Source of the DNA: Stieleria varia
Lineage (GTDB): Bacteria; Planctomycetota; Planctomycetia; Pirellulales; Pirellulaceae
Assembly: GCF_038443385.1 (NCBI RefSeq)
Contig: NZ_CP151726.1
Location: forward strand, 2,914,001 to 2,978,000
Direction of reading: 5' to 3'
Length of the DNA stretch: 64,000 nt
Shown piece after piece: positions 9,101 through 18,300 of this stretch (position 1 is the stretch's first letter; each line of letters begins with the position of its first letter). The position numbers were made by a program, and so were the translations under genes. The notes under the pieces were generated by a model that was given only the letters and a program-made list of their open reading frames with translations, made no database searches and had not been told where the DNA came from.

Positions 9101-9627
9101 ACTTCGGGATGGACGCTCGGGATGTCGACATCTGGATGGGCACGTTGAGCAAATCCGGTGCGTCGTGTGGTGGATACATCGCAGGCAGCAACGCGTTGAT
9201 CGAATTGCTGCGGTACACCGCCCCCGGGTTCGTTTTCAGTGTCGGCATGCCGCCGGCTCAAGTCGCAGCGGCGTTGGCGGCGATTCAGACGTTGGAGGCC
9301 GAACCGGATCGCGTGGAGCGACTGAGGGAACGAAGCCATCTGTTCCTGACGTTGTGCCAGGAAGCCGGATTGGACACGGGAGACAGTTGCGGCACGCCGG
9401 TGATCCCGGTGATCACGGGCAACTCGATGGTCGCATTGAGGCTGTCCAACCGATTGAAGGCCGACGGGATCAACGTTCAGCCGATCCTGTATCCGGCCGT
9501 GGACGAATCTGCGGCCCGGTTGAGATTCTTTATGACCTGTGAGCACTCCGAAGAGCAAATCCGATTCACGGTCGAGCGGACGGCCGCCCACATGGCCGAT
9601 TTGGGATTTCAGAAAACGCTCGCTTGA
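6178..9627 (+). CDS. Fatty acyl-AMP ligase - acyl carrier protein - alpha-oxoamine synthase fusion
   Basis: 1149 residues from GTG 6178; an in-frame stop at 6172 rules out a longer start. Residues ~15-590 are a fatty acyl-AMP ligase: YTSGSTGTPKGVMLT (~178-192), WLPTYHDMGLVGG, FNGAEPIR and YGMAETTL are typical of that family rather than of acyl-CoA ligases. Residues ~620-700 are an acyl carrier protein with Ser659 in DLGLDSLERLEI as the phosphopantetheine site. Residues ~770-1145 are a PLP enzyme of the alpha-oxoamine synthase family (serine palmitoyltransferase, AONS, KBL, CqsA): VDEAHSFG with Asp957 and His960, and TLSKSGASCGG with Lys992 as Schiff-base lysine. The chain should activate a fatty acid, load it on its own carrier and condense it with an amino acid, releasing CO2, to give an amino-ketone. 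In Caulobacter the equivalent serine palmitoyltransferase, carrier and acyl-ACP synthetase are separate proteins. The amino acid is not determinable by eye. Confidence 0.88.
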   Translation: MDFHQFFGNESPPSDHYVSVLEHWAEHRPDSIAFGFTDVESTDDSLTYEKLWQEVRGLAGYLQGRCRVRRGDRVLLIYPPGLDFVVGFLACHAAGAVAVPAFPPRRNRKASRIRSIVVDAEAKWALTTTDVVERLSGHGWHEDLVGVQLLGTDDQTCRDQSRWRRPELSGDSLAVLQYTSGSTGTPKGVMLTQQNLIANSQLIMHGFQVEPDTIGCTWLPTYHDMGLVGGLLMPLYIGRTNMMMSPMTFLQRPARWLQAISKYKVTVSGGPNFAYQLCVDKISDEEMEGVDLSSLQIAFNGAEPIRVNTLDTFCERFAPYGFNRQAFLPCYGMAETTLIITGGPKETRPVVESFDGPQLDQRRVVHVDAQQAGTQQTGVRSLVGCGRVLPNETVLIVDPDTCDVLQEDQIGEIWVQSPSVGVGYYQRASATQRTFHARTSAGEGPFLRTGDLGFMYDGQLYISGRLKDMIIVRGVNRYPQDIEETVERASSMVQAGAVGAFAMEHDGREQLAIVAETVRERNVDWDAHIQAIRRAVTSEHELPPDAVYLVRNSSVPKTSSGKIQRHACLHAVRDGDLKLTAKWVRWEESAGSRSAVAEGVGMPMMQAAAAGGQAAKLSEADVNPRVVAAVQYHVRAVAGERAQRLSLDTNIVLDLGLDSLERLEIARNLERTFGGRFPEQVLDEIETIGQTALAIERYLPPGGEARADALLDGSVVIESSTGTDTSGKRNGAVAPPRRVDVVEPEFSVEQFAEYRRLKTTMQQMAMTGVPNPYFTVHESIVRDTTVIDGKELISFASYNYLGLSGHPAVTQAAADAVKKYGTSVSASRLVSGEKPIHGELERKIAEWIGVDNSILMVGGHATNETTIGHLVGPDDLIMHDALSHNSIVQGALLSGAKRRPFPHNDFESLDRTLTEVRSQYRRVLIIVEGVYSMDGDFSNVPAFAEVKKRHKAMLMVDEAHSFGTMGKTGRGMAEHFGMDARDVDIWMGTLSKSGASCGGYIAGSNALIELLRYTAPGFVFSVGMPPAQVAAALAAIQTLEAEPDRVERLRERSHLFLTLCQEAGLDTGDSCGTPVIPVITGNSMVALRLSNRLKADGINVQPILYPAVDESAARLRFFMTCEHSEEQIRFTVERTAAHMADLGFQKTLA

Positions 9628-9628
9628 G

Positions 9629-9717
9629 CGGAGAGTGAGGGATTCGAACCCACGGTACGCTTACGCGCACACTGGTTTTCAAAACCAGCGCCTTAAACCA
9701 GACTCGGCCAACTCTCC
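9629..9717 (-). tRNA. tRNA-Ser (anticodon UGA)
   Basis: 89 nt. The acceptor arms GGAGAGT (9717-9711) and ACTCTCC (9636-9630) pair fully, with G as discriminator. The anticodon stem-loop CTGGT-TTTGAAA-ACCAG gives anticodon TGA, reading UCA serine codons. GGTTCGAATCC is the T-loop and the long variable arm is typical of class II serine tRNAs. CCA is not encoded. The 3' end lies one base after the stop codon of the convergent acyl-AMP ligase fusion. Confidence 0.95.
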
Positions 9718-9795
9718 GGCGGTGACAGTTTACGGCCCCGGAGCAATCTGTTCCAGCAGCCAGGACGCGGAAAATTTTTGCGAGGTTCGCCAGAC

Positions 9796-10530
9796 CTACG
9801 CGGCCTTGGTGATCGGCAACTGAGGACCTGCGACGTCTCGATCCGACTTGGCTGCCGGTGACTGTGTGGATTCGACGTGGTCTTCTTGCGGTGCCGAATC
9901 CGTTTTCTCCGCGGCGACGGTGTGTTTCTCGATCGGTGTCGAGATGGAGACGACATGCGGGCGTTCCGTTTGCTCTGGCTCTGGCTCAGCGTCCGCCACG
10001 ATCTTGGTCGGGTCCAACGCGATCAGCGGCATCGGCTTCGCAGGCTCGACGGACTGTCCGGAGTGCTCAATCTCAAGCTCTGTTTCGATCGCCGTCTCGG
10101 ATTCTGACTCGATCTCCGTCGTGATTTGCGCGGCTATTTGAGGAATCTCTGGTGCCGGCTCGGCGACCACCTGCTCTGGCAACAGCGACAGATCGCCAAT
10201 TTGGTCTCCCGTGAAAACCGCGGACACGCCACCGTCATGCTGCTGGATCTTCAGCTCGTCTTCTTCCATGAACCAAGTCGCATCGAAGCGTTCGGCTTGA
10301 AATCGGCGACCGCAGTAAAAACCGTCGCGGATCAGAATGGATTCGCTTTCGATCAAGAGGTCCGTTGTGCCCGAGTCATCCGAGCCGGCGCCGTTTTCCC
10401 GAGAGGGCTCCCCCGATGCGTCGAACGGGCCCGATGCGTCGAACGGGCCCGAGGCGTCGATCGGGTTCATCCTGCTGAGCCAACGCGTAAAGTACTCGCG
10501 TACATTTGCCAAACGTTGAGAATTCGTCAT
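9796..10530 (-). CDS. Acidic low-complexity hypothetical protein
   Basis: 244 residues, not assigned to a family. The N-terminus (MTNSQRLANVREYFTRWLSR) is basic and helical, followed by a near-perfect repeat DASGPF-DASGPF-DASG (residues ~25-40) encoded by an 18-bp tandem repeat near 10417-10457. Residues ~55-115 (LIESESILIRDGFYCGRRFQ, then FMEEDELKIQQHDGGVSAVF) look like a folded domain. The last ~130 residues are rich in Glu, Pro, Thr and Ala and probably disordered. No signal peptide or membrane segment is seen. ATG 10528-10530 is the first good start. It is downstream of the divergent hpt promoter region. Confidence 0.6.
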   Translation of the reverse strand: MTNSQRLANVREYFTRWLSRMNPIDASGPFDASGPFDASGEPSRENGAGSDDSGTTDLLIESESILIRDGFYCGRRFQAERFDATWFMEEDELKIQQHDGGVSAVFTGDQIGDLSLLPEQVVAEPAPEIPQIAAQITTEIESESETAIETELEIEHSGQSVEPAKPMPLIALDPTKIVADAEPEPEQTERPHVVSISTPIEKHTVAAEKTDSAPQEDHVESTQSPAAKSDRDVAGPQLPITKAA

Positions 10531-10772
10531 CCGTGGGTCGTCTCAGGGGTCCTGGTTCCGATCGTTTGATCCGGCCGCAAATCAAGCTTTCTCAGCCACT
10601 GGACTCCCACGGCGATGGGAACCGGATAAGCTGTACGGGTAAACCATACGGGGCGAAAGATGACTCGCGGCTTATAGGGTCTTCGGCGATCATCTGATTG
10701 AATATCCGCGCGAATTGATTTGACGCGTACGAAGATCCCCGTTTACCCAAATAGCCAAAACAGAACAGTCGA

Positions 10773-11318
10773 ATGCGGACACTGTTGACCGAGCAGGAAT
10801 TGAACGAGGGCGTCGATCGCCTTGCAAAGGAAATCGACTCGCATTACGGAGCCGACCGTCCGTTGACTTTGATAGCAGTCATGACGGGCAGCTTGGTCCT
10901 GTTTGCGGATTTGATTCGGCGGCTCTCCATGCCGCAGCGGATCGGCGTGATCCAAGCCGCCAGCTACCGCGGGGGGATGCGGTCGGGTGAATTGACGGTC
11001 GATGCAGCGATGTTGATCGACGTGGCCAACCGAAACGTCTTGCTCGTCGATGACATCTTTGACACCGGCAAGACGCTCGATCACTTGACCGTGTTGATCC
11101 GGGATTTGGGGGCAAAGAGCGTGAAGTCGGCTGTACTGCTGCACAAGCAACGTGAGCATGTGGTGGATCTGCGGCCCGATTTCGCAGCCTTTCAGATTCC
11201 CGATGAATTCGTGGTCGGCTACGGATTGGACTACTTGGACATGTACCGAAACTTGCCCTATCTCGGCGTCCTGGAGCCGGCCGAAATCCAAGCCACAGCG
11301 GACCAAGCGGCATCGTGA
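10773..11318 (+). CDS. hpt: Hypoxanthine phosphoribosyltransferase
   Basis: 181 residues, the normal length for the family. It converts hypoxanthine (and often guanine) plus PRPP to IMP or GMP in purine salvage, in the cytoplasm. VLLVDDIFDTGKTL (~ residues 90-103) is the PRPP-binding signature with its acidic pair; LIAVMTGSLVLFADLIR near residue 35 and PDEFVVGYGLDY near 145 are the other conserved parts. The stop TGA 11316-11318 overlaps the GTG of the downstream glycosyltransferase, so the three genes hpt-GT-GT are probably one transcript. The upstream 240-bp spacer carries no recognised element. Confidence 0.92.
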   Translation: MRTLLTEQELNEGVDRLAKEIDSHYGADRPLTLIAVMTGSLVLFADLIRRLSMPQRIGVIQAASYRGGMRSGELTVDAAMLIDVANRNVLLVDDIFDTGKTLDHLTVLIRDLGAKSVKSAVLLHKQREHVVDLRPDFAAFQIPDEFVVGYGLDYLDMYRNLPYLGVLEPAEIQATADQAAS

Positions 11319-12682
11319 CTCGTGCGATGAGGGTATTGATCGTCACGCATCATTTTTGGCCGCACGGCTCCATCGATGTGGCCGGGCATGCGATGGAACT
11401 TGCCACTGGCCTGCATCGACGTGGCGTGCATGTCGAAGTTCTGACGCCAAAATTCTCCAGTCGTTGGGTCGAGCAACTAACGTTTCGCGAAATCGCCGTC
11501 CATCGACCGACGTCCATTGCAAAGAACGAATGGGCGTCCAATCGTTATGCCCGTCAGATGACACAGTGGATTCGTGATCGAGGCCAATCGTTTGACGTGA
11601 TCGTTTGCCAAGGCGGCCGAGACGAAGCACCCGCGGTCGTGGATGCCGCCCGTCGATTGGGCATCCCCAGCGTGATCCGGATCACGGGATTTGGAACCGC
11701 CAGCGACGTGGCTTGGTGGCAAACCGGACGTTGGGCGCGACGATGCATGACGGCTGCGAAGTCTGCGGACTGTGTGATCACGAGCCATGCCGGACAACAT
11801 CGACAGTTGCTCGGTGAAGGATTCCTGGATAGCAAGATTCAGCGTGTCGGGATCTCGGTCGGCGCCTCGCCAGCGATCACGAACAAGCAAAAGCAGCAAG
11901 TGCGTTTCGCGCTTGGCGGAATCAACAGCGACCTGTTTGCGACCATGGACACGCCGGTCGCCTTGGCCGTTTGTCCGCTGGATCGCTCGTTTCCATCTAG
12001 CCGTTTCGCGAGCGCAATGATGTCGGTTGTTTCGCGAAACCCCGCGATCAAGGTTTGGTTGGTCGGTGATGGCTCCGGTCGCGAAGCCACGCATCGAATG
12101 TTGAAAAGCGACGGTGTGCGTCACGCGGTTGCGATACCGGGCTCGTTCAGCAATTTGGAAGACGTCTACGCGGCCGCCGACATGTACATTCACGCCAGCG
12201 ATTACGGTGTGGATCATCTGCTGCCTGCGGCCATCTCCGCCCGACTGCCGTTGGTGCTCCGAGACAGCCCACTGATGCGAGAATTCATCGATGGCTCCAT
12301 GAAACAGGAAACCTCTGGCCAGTTCGACACATCCGCATCGTTATCAACACAGCATGCTCCAGTGGCGTGGTTTGATGAACGACCAGCAAGCCTACAAACC
12401 GCCAGCCAACGAGCACATGATTCCCCTGGGACACTGGGTCGTGCAGTGGAAAGCATCCTCAAGAACCGCGAGCAAGCAGACGAGAACGCCGAACAGTTGC
12501 GGCTAAAGATGCAACGTCAATGGTCGTCCAATGATTCGTTGGATCAATACATCAGCCTCTTTGGCCGTTTGTCGGGTACCGTTATCAAGTCGTCCGAAGG
12601 CATCAAGTCATCCGAAGACAGGCAGTCATCAATCCACGGCGACCGCATGCAGAACAGATCGAGATCGGAGTCAGGACAATGA
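11315..12682 (+). CDS. Glycosyltransferase, GT4-like
   Basis: 455 residues from GTG 11315, overlapping the hpt stop; ATG 11327 (MRVLIVTHHFWPHGSIDVAG) is an alternative and begins exactly at the first strand of the fold. The N-terminal half has the GT-B acceptor-domain pattern; the C-terminal half holds KVWLVGDGSGREATHRML and AADMYIHASDYGVDHLLPAA, the place where GT4 enzymes bind the nucleotide-sugar, with a somewhat unusual acidic motif. The last ~120 residues are polar and probably disordered, an addition beyond the usual ~370-400. The acceptor and sugar are unknown. The stop overlaps the next gene (ATGA). Confidence 0.78.
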   Translation: MTRAMRVLIVTHHFWPHGSIDVAGHAMELATGLHRRGVHVEVLTPKFSSRWVEQLTFREIAVHRPTSIAKNEWASNRYARQMTQWIRDRGQSFDVIVCQGGRDEAPAVVDAARRLGIPSVIRITGFGTASDVAWWQTGRWARRCMTAAKSADCVITSHAGQHRQLLGEGFLDSKIQRVGISVGASPAITNKQKQQVRFALGGINSDLFATMDTPVALAVCPLDRSFPSSRFASAMMSVVSRNPAIKVWLVGDGSGREATHRMLKSDGVRHAVAIPGSFSNLEDVYAAADMYIHASDYGVDHLLPAAISARLPLVLRDSPLMREFIDGSMKQETSGQFDTSASLSTQHAPVAWFDERPASLQTASQRAHDSPGTLGRAVESILKNREQADENAEQLRLKMQRQWSSNDSLDQYISLFGRLSGTVIKSSEGIKSSEDRQSSIHGDRMQNRSRSESGQ

Positions 12683-13773
12683 CGATTCGACTGGCGCTCG
12701 TGATCCCGACGATGGATCGAGGCGGCGCGGAAAAACAACTGTGCTTACTCGCCGAAAATCTGCCTCGCGATGAATTCGATGTTCGCGTGTTCTTGCTCAC
12801 CCGAGAAGGCCCGCTTGTCGATCGACTTCGCGACGCGGGTGTTTCCGTGACGCTGATCGGCAAACGATTCAAAGCAGACCCGACGGCGTTGTTTCGTTTG
12901 CGTCGAGAGCTGAAATCATTCGCACCGGACATCGTTCACACGTGGATCTTTGCCGCCAACAGTTTCGGTCGCTTGGCCGCCAAGTGGGCCGGCGTCCCGA
13001 CGATCCTTGCCAGCGAGCGTTGCGTCGATCCATGGAAGTCGCGAATGCATTTCATGGTCGACCGATGGTTGGCGAAATCCACCGCTGCGATCACTACCAA
13101 CAGTGAAGGCGTCCGTGATTTTTATGCGCAGCACGGGATCGATCGAGAACTATTTCGCGTGATTCCCAATGGGATCGAGCCTCGCCGTGGTGTGGCCGTT
13201 GGACGCGACGAAGTACGGCGGAGATTGCAGGTCGAGCCGGAACGCAAACTGATCTTGGCCGTCGGCCGACTGTGGCCCCAGAAACGGTATCGCGACCTCA
13301 TTTGGGCCGCCGAGTTGCTCGGGACGCTTCGTCTGGATACGACACTTGTCATCGTCGGTGACGGACCGCAGAAAGGAGAACTGTTGCGGTTTCGCGATTC
13401 GGTCACTTGTCCACAACATGTTCGATTTGCGGGGCCCAGGACGGATGTTGCCGAGTTGCTCAACGGCGCGGATCTTTTTTGGATCGGCAGCGAATACGAA
13501 GGCCAGAGCAATGCGGTGATCGAAGCGATGCAGGCGGGCGTGCCCGTCATCGGTACCGACATACCGGGCAACCGAGATCTGATCGTGCCCGGCGTCACGG
13601 GGCAGATCGTCGAGCTGGGTGACCGCGCGGGATTCGCCCGCCAGTCCCAGGAATTGCTGGAGAATCCCGCGATGGCGGCCCGATTCGGGCAAGCAGCGAT
13701 GGAACGGATCAATCGTGATTTCACGATTTCCGCCATGGTGGAGGCACACATCGGGCTCTATCGCGAGCGTTGA
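12679..13773 (+). CDS. Glycosyltransferase family 4 protein
   Basis: 364 residues, ATG 12679 overlapping the previous stop by four bases. It is a typical GT-B retaining glycosyltransferase: IPTMDRGGAEKQLCLLAENL at the start is the acceptor-side glycine motif, LILAVGRLWPQKRYRDLIWA opens the donor domain, and GSEYEGQSNAVIEAMQAGVP is the E-x7-E nucleotide-sugar motif. It has no membrane segment and probably acts at the inner face of the cytoplasmic membrane on a lipid-linked or polysaccharide acceptor. It is translationally coupled to the preceding glycosyltransferase, suggesting consecutive sugar additions in one glycan. Confidence 0.9.
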   Translation: MTIRLALVIPTMDRGGAEKQLCLLAENLPRDEFDVRVFLLTREGPLVDRLRDAGVSVTLIGKRFKADPTALFRLRRELKSFAPDIVHTWIFAANSFGRLAAKWAGVPTILASERCVDPWKSRMHFMVDRWLAKSTAAITTNSEGVRDFYAQHGIDRELFRVIPNGIEPRRGVAVGRDEVRRRLQVEPERKLILAVGRLWPQKRYRDLIWAAELLGTLRLDTTLVIVGDGPQKGELLRFRDSVTCPQHVRFAGPRTDVAELLNGADLFWIGSEYEGQSNAVIEAMQAGVPVIGTDIPGNRDLIVPGVTGQIVELGDRAGFARQSQELLENPAMAARFGQAAMERINRDFTISAMVEAHIGLYRER

Positions 13774-13784
13774 AACGGAACATT

Positions 13785-13825
13785 GTCGCTCGACTTTCCA
13801 AGTCGATAGCGTGCCCCGCCGAACG
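13785..13825 (+). repeat. Dispersed repeat B (CGACTTTCCAAGTCGATAGC), copy 1, in a 382-bp spacer
   Basis: The core CGACTTTCCAAGTCGATAGC contains a 6-bp stem (CGACTT/AAGTCG) with a 3-nt loop and is followed by GTGCCCCGCC. Other copies are at 28908-28967 (one partial and one full), 33209-33240 (inverted) and 43461-43490. This copy starts 11 bp after the glycosyltransferase stop. The rest of 13774-14155 shows only a weak GCCGG-TTTTG-CCGGC hairpin near 13892 and no gene. Confidence 0.7.
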
Positions 13826-14155
13826 TATTGTCAATCTCAAACGCATCCCGCATCGACCGGCCCACTGTGCTCACCAGGGCGTGGCAAAATAGCCGGTTTT
13901 GCCGGCATTCTCTGATAAACAGTTCGGCTCGTAACGATCACGCCAACGTCGATTCGGCTAAAAACTGGGCAAACACCCATTTTGGCTCAATTGCAAGTTG
14001 AGTCAGCCGCCCACACAGATAACATCGGAATCGTGCCTGTCGCACACGGCGGCCAATTGCGGCGGATTCCCATCGAATGTCGATCCCAGATCCGCAGCCA
14101 TTTGTCGCCCGCCTCTGAGAATCATCGGAACCGTCACCCCCCAGCCATCTGATTC

Positions 14156-14713
14156 ATGGACATGAGAGAAAGTAGCCGACAACTGATCGACGAGGTCGAA
14201 TTGCTGTTGGCCAATGCACGGTTACGTGATGAGTTGGAGCCGTATCGAGATGACTCCATCGATACGTCTCACAAACGCATGTCGCTGCAGGCCGAGAATG
14301 AATACCTCGCATCAATGTTGGCTTGGGAGCGTGCACCCGCGCTGCCGATCGCGGAATGGTTTTCGCCTCGCTTGGAATTGACTCCGCCGGAGTCACTCTC
14401 GGACGACCAGCTTCCTGTCGTCTTGCATCAGACCATCGCAAAGCTGTTCAGCAAACGGATCATCTTGCGTTGCACGGATCACCTGTCCGATCGCGAGCTG
14501 TACAAAATCATCTTCCGAGACATTTTGACCTGTTGCGAAAAGAAAGTGGAGGTGCCCGAGAAAGCGCTGGAGTGGCTGTGCGTGGAAGACACCGAGACGT
14601 GGCTTCGATACTACGCCGATGCGGTCGAGCGTCGCCGATACCAGGAAGAACACGACGTGGAGTTGCCGCCGAGCGAAACACCGCCGTTCCGACGGCAGTT
14701 GCCCGGCAACTGA
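14156..14713 (+). CDS. Hypothetical protein, helical, cytoplasmic
   Basis: 185 residues; family not recognised. It opens with an amphipathic helix (SRQLIDEVELLLANARLRDE) and continues as a charged, mostly helical protein with a central segment PIAEWFSPRLELTPPESLSD and DHLSDRELYKIIFRDILTCC; a Cys-Cys pair lies near residue 122. There is no signal peptide or membrane segment. The normal composition, codon use and compact fold-like pattern support a real gene. ATG 14156 is the first start; ATG 14162 is two codons in. It converges with the rhodanese gene. Confidence 0.65.
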   Translation: MDMRESSRQLIDEVELLLANARLRDELEPYRDDSIDTSHKRMSLQAENEYLASMLAWERAPALPIAEWFSPRLELTPPESLSDDQLPVVLHQTIAKLFSKRIILRCTDHLSDRELYKIIFRDILTCCEKKVEVPEKALEWLCVEDTETWLRYYADAVERRRYQEEHDVELPPSETPPFRRQLPGN

Positions 14714-14735
14714 TCACGATTTAATCCTACCACTG

Positions 14736-15074
14736 CTAGTAACGCGGGACGGAATCGTCGATCTCGAGACTCCACGCGTCTATCCCGCCGGCCATGTTCT
14801 GCACATTTGTGTATCCTGCCTGACGCAAGGCCTGAGTGACGTGGAGACTGCGTCCGCCGTGATGACAATGCACCACGATGTGCCGATCCTTGTGCTCCTC
14901 CAACTCGCCGATCCGTTCACCCAATTCGCCCATCGGTAGCAGCATGCTGCCATCGATTCGAGCGGTTTCGTATTCATCGGGCTGTCGGACATCGAGCAAC
15001 AAAAAATCATCGCCGTCGGATCGCAACTTGGCAACGGCGCGGACATCGATTTCTAGCGGTACAGAATCGGACAT
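14736..15074 (-). CDS. Rhodanese-like sulfurtransferase domain protein
   Basis: 112 residues from ATG 15074 (MSDSVPLEIDVRAVAKLRSD). The frame is open for 52 more codons upstream but those do not resemble the family, so the short start is preferred. It is a single rhodanese domain: LLLDVRQPDEYETARIDGS carries the conserved Asp-Arg-x-x-x-Glu, and VVHCHHGGRSLHV holds the active-site cysteine that takes up persulfide. Single-domain rhodaneses move sulfur or bind thiols in the cytoplasm; the acceptor is not known. Confidence 0.88.
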   Translation of the reverse strand: MSDSVPLEIDVRAVAKLRSDGDDFLLLDVRQPDEYETARIDGSMLLPMGELGERIGELEEHKDRHIVVHCHHGGRSLHVTQALRQAGYTNVQNMAGGIDAWSLEIDDSVPRY

Positions 15075-15305
15075 GGTCGGCACTGGTTGTGAGAGGAATC
15101 TATCGTCGGTGTGACAGACATCCATCATACGATGATCGTTGGCACGATGGCAGCACACAAAACCGTTCTCGGCACACGATTCGCATTGGCGAGACAGGAA
15201 TGCGGCTGTGCGAGCGAAAATAGCGTGCATGGTGCGGAAATGGCAACCACAATGGGGCCAGCACGCTAAACCGCGCAGGGATTACCTGTCCACAAGAGAT
15301 TTCAG

Positions 15306-18300
15306 ATGACAGACGGCCAAGACCAGAAAATCGATTTTGAAACCGTACGCAAGAATGAGATCGCCGAGATTGCGAAGCGGCGACGGGAAGCCAATGTCTA
15401 TGCCGACAAGAACTCTCCGACGGAGAGCCACGCGCCGGAAAGCGATCTCGTCGGGCTGGCGCTTTCGGGCGGCGGTGTCCGCTCCGCCAGTTTCAACCTC
15501 GGATTCATCCAGTCTCTTTACGAAAACGGTGTCCTGCGTCACATCGATTACATGGCCACGGTCTCTGGCGGTGGTTACGTCGGCAGCAGTCTGTCTTCCT
15601 TGGCATTGCATCCCGACACGGAGTTTGACTGGAAATCGGACGCCTTTGACGCTGATGCCGACGCCGACGCGTCGGATTCGACACACCAGCCGGAGCGAAA
15701 GTTTCCATTGTCGCCGCGTGGCGATGGTCGGCAGCCGCCGCGTGTGCTGGAGCTGATTCATGGCGGTCAGTATCTGCGAAAGCCGCTGATCTTTCTCAAT
15801 CGCTACTTGGTCGGCGTCCTGCTCACCAACGTGGTCGCACTCAGTTTCGTCTTTGCCCTCGCCGCGTTGGCCGCTTGGATGTTTCGATGCCTGGACTACA
15901 CCTGGTCGATCAACTGGTTGTACGCTTTGGGATTCCAAGGAGACATCGCCCGCGCTTTCTTTCCAATGACACTGTTCTTTGGCCTCTGGTTGGTGATGTG
16001 GGGGATCTCGTATTGGCGGCGGGGGGCTCAGGCAGAGGGAGCATTCGCGCGCTGGTTCATGACGTTGACGATCGCATCCCTGCTGCTCGCTGGCGCGACG
16101 CTGCTGGGAACCGGCGATGTCAGCTTGACTCATCTGCGGGACAACTACGGCATCGAACCACCGTCGGATGCGGTACGGTTTCTCGGAGGCGAACTGAAAA
16201 CGTACTTCATCATCGGGCTGGTCATCGCTTTGATCCCGTATCTGAGGATCAAGGATCTGATTCGCAGCGGCACGCGGCCTCGTACGGCCGTGGAAGGCTG
16301 GGTTTTTGGGATTGCCAGCCGGGCGTTGCTCTATGGCATCCCACTGCTTGTATTCGGTTGGCTCGCCCGCGAGAACATTTCGCACTTCAACGAAAACCGG
16401 GTGGTTCATCGCTACGGTCAAACCATCGATACACAGTATGACTTTGTGCCCCTGGAGTTTCAGAACTGGTCCAAGACTTGGCAGGAGATCGAATTGCAGG
16501 CCACGCAGCTCAGTACTTCGGAGGAAAACGGCAGGTTTGCAGTCAGCCGCCGGCTATGGAACTCCGTTGATCACGAGCAGGTCGCAAAATCCATTGAGGT
16601 GCTGGAAAAGATTTCCAAGTATGACCGCGAAACCTCCATGTTCAGACGTTGGCTGTTGTTCACCGGTTACACCATCACACGGCAACCCAATGCGGTCACG
16701 GACCAGTTCGTCCGCCGCGAAGCATACTTGCATCTACGCACCGAGATCTGCCAACAACTGACCCAGTCGGTGTTGGTCGATCCACAGTTCTACAAAGAAT
16801 TCGCGTCGGCCGAAGAAGCGTTGAAGATCGAGTTGGCAAATCTGACCGATCAACAGCGAGAGATGCGACTGAACAATATCGAAGCGTTGAGTGTCGAAGC
16901 GCAGCATTTGGAAAAGAAAGTCGAGAACGTCTCCGACGGTGAATTGACTTTTGCCAACTGGGTTTCGTTGCGTAATGAGACCTTGCGCTTGCTGGATCGG
17001 GCAACGGAAAACGAAATCACCGAAAGCACGGTTCAACTGAAGCAGCAGCTCGACAGCTTGATGAATCTGCAAGATGGCAAGTTCGCGAGTTTGGAAGTGG
17101 AAGTCAAGAACATCAATTGGCAATTGATGCTCAACTACTGGGGCGACAGGTTTGCGCCCAAGTCAACCGTTTTTGCGATGGTCTGCTTGCCGGCCGATCA
17201 AGCCACGCGATGGACCTGGTTCATGTGGTCCTTCGGTTTGTTTCTGCTATCGGCGTGCGTGGTCAACATGAACTCGACTTCGCTGCACGGATTCTATCGC
17301 AACATGTTGTCCAAGATGTGGATCACGGACTGTCCAGGTATCGGACGCGCGATTCCACTGGCGAGATTGGAGACGGCCGCGCGTGGAGCACCCTACCATA
17401 TCATCGCTGCAACGGTTCACCTATTGGGTCGTCGCCGTAGCACCGATCGCTCGACCACCGATAGTTTTATTTTTTCACAGTGCTACTGCGGCTCCAATCG
17501 GACCGGCTATGTTCGGACGGAGTCGTACATGCAGGGCCGTTTTGACCTGTCCAACGCAATGGCACTTTCGGGAGCCGCAGTCAGTCCCACCCAAGTCCAC
17601 AATCCACTGCTGGCGGTCTTGTTGATGGTGTCCAACTCACGACTGGGGCAGTGGCTGCCCAATCCCGGTCACAAGGCACTCGTCAAAGGATTGTTCTATC
17701 GGATCGTGTCGTGGTTACCCCCTGTCCCCATTCGTCTGATCGTCGGCGCAATGCAAGACGCGGAGAACAGGAATTACTGCTTTGTCTCCGATGGCGGTCA
17801 TCACGAGAACCTTGCGTTGGAACCGTTGCTGCTGAGACGATGCCGATTGATCATCGCATCGGATGTGACAGGTGACATCACCTACGAATTCAGAGACTTC
17901 ATCCGATTGATCCGCCGAATGCGGTTCGAACATGGGATCCGCATTGTTGACGTCGATGGCTTGGATTGCGACCTGGGGTTGGCTGCGTTGACACCCAAAC
18001 GGCTTCACGCCGACAGCGAAGTCTCGGAGTTGGGCCTGGAAAAACTATCCAGCCGGCTTTCCAAAACCAATCTCGCCCAGTCCCATTACTTCGTTCTCCG
18101 CATCCTTTACCCGGCTGATGGACCGACCGGCTCCCCACAGGAGGGCTTTCTGATCTACGTCAAACCCAACTTCACTGGCGATGAAGCCGCGGATCTGACA
18201 CGATATCAGCTTGAGAATCCGGCGTTCCCTCACGATCCGACCAGCGACCAGTTTTACGACCCGCAGAAATTTGAATCCTATCGGCAGCTCGGATACCACA

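Noticed and set aside
15282-16421. 379-codon frame on the minus strand at the start of the patatin-like gene
   Set aside because: Antisense to the lipase motifs and the first membrane helices, with no recognisable domain.
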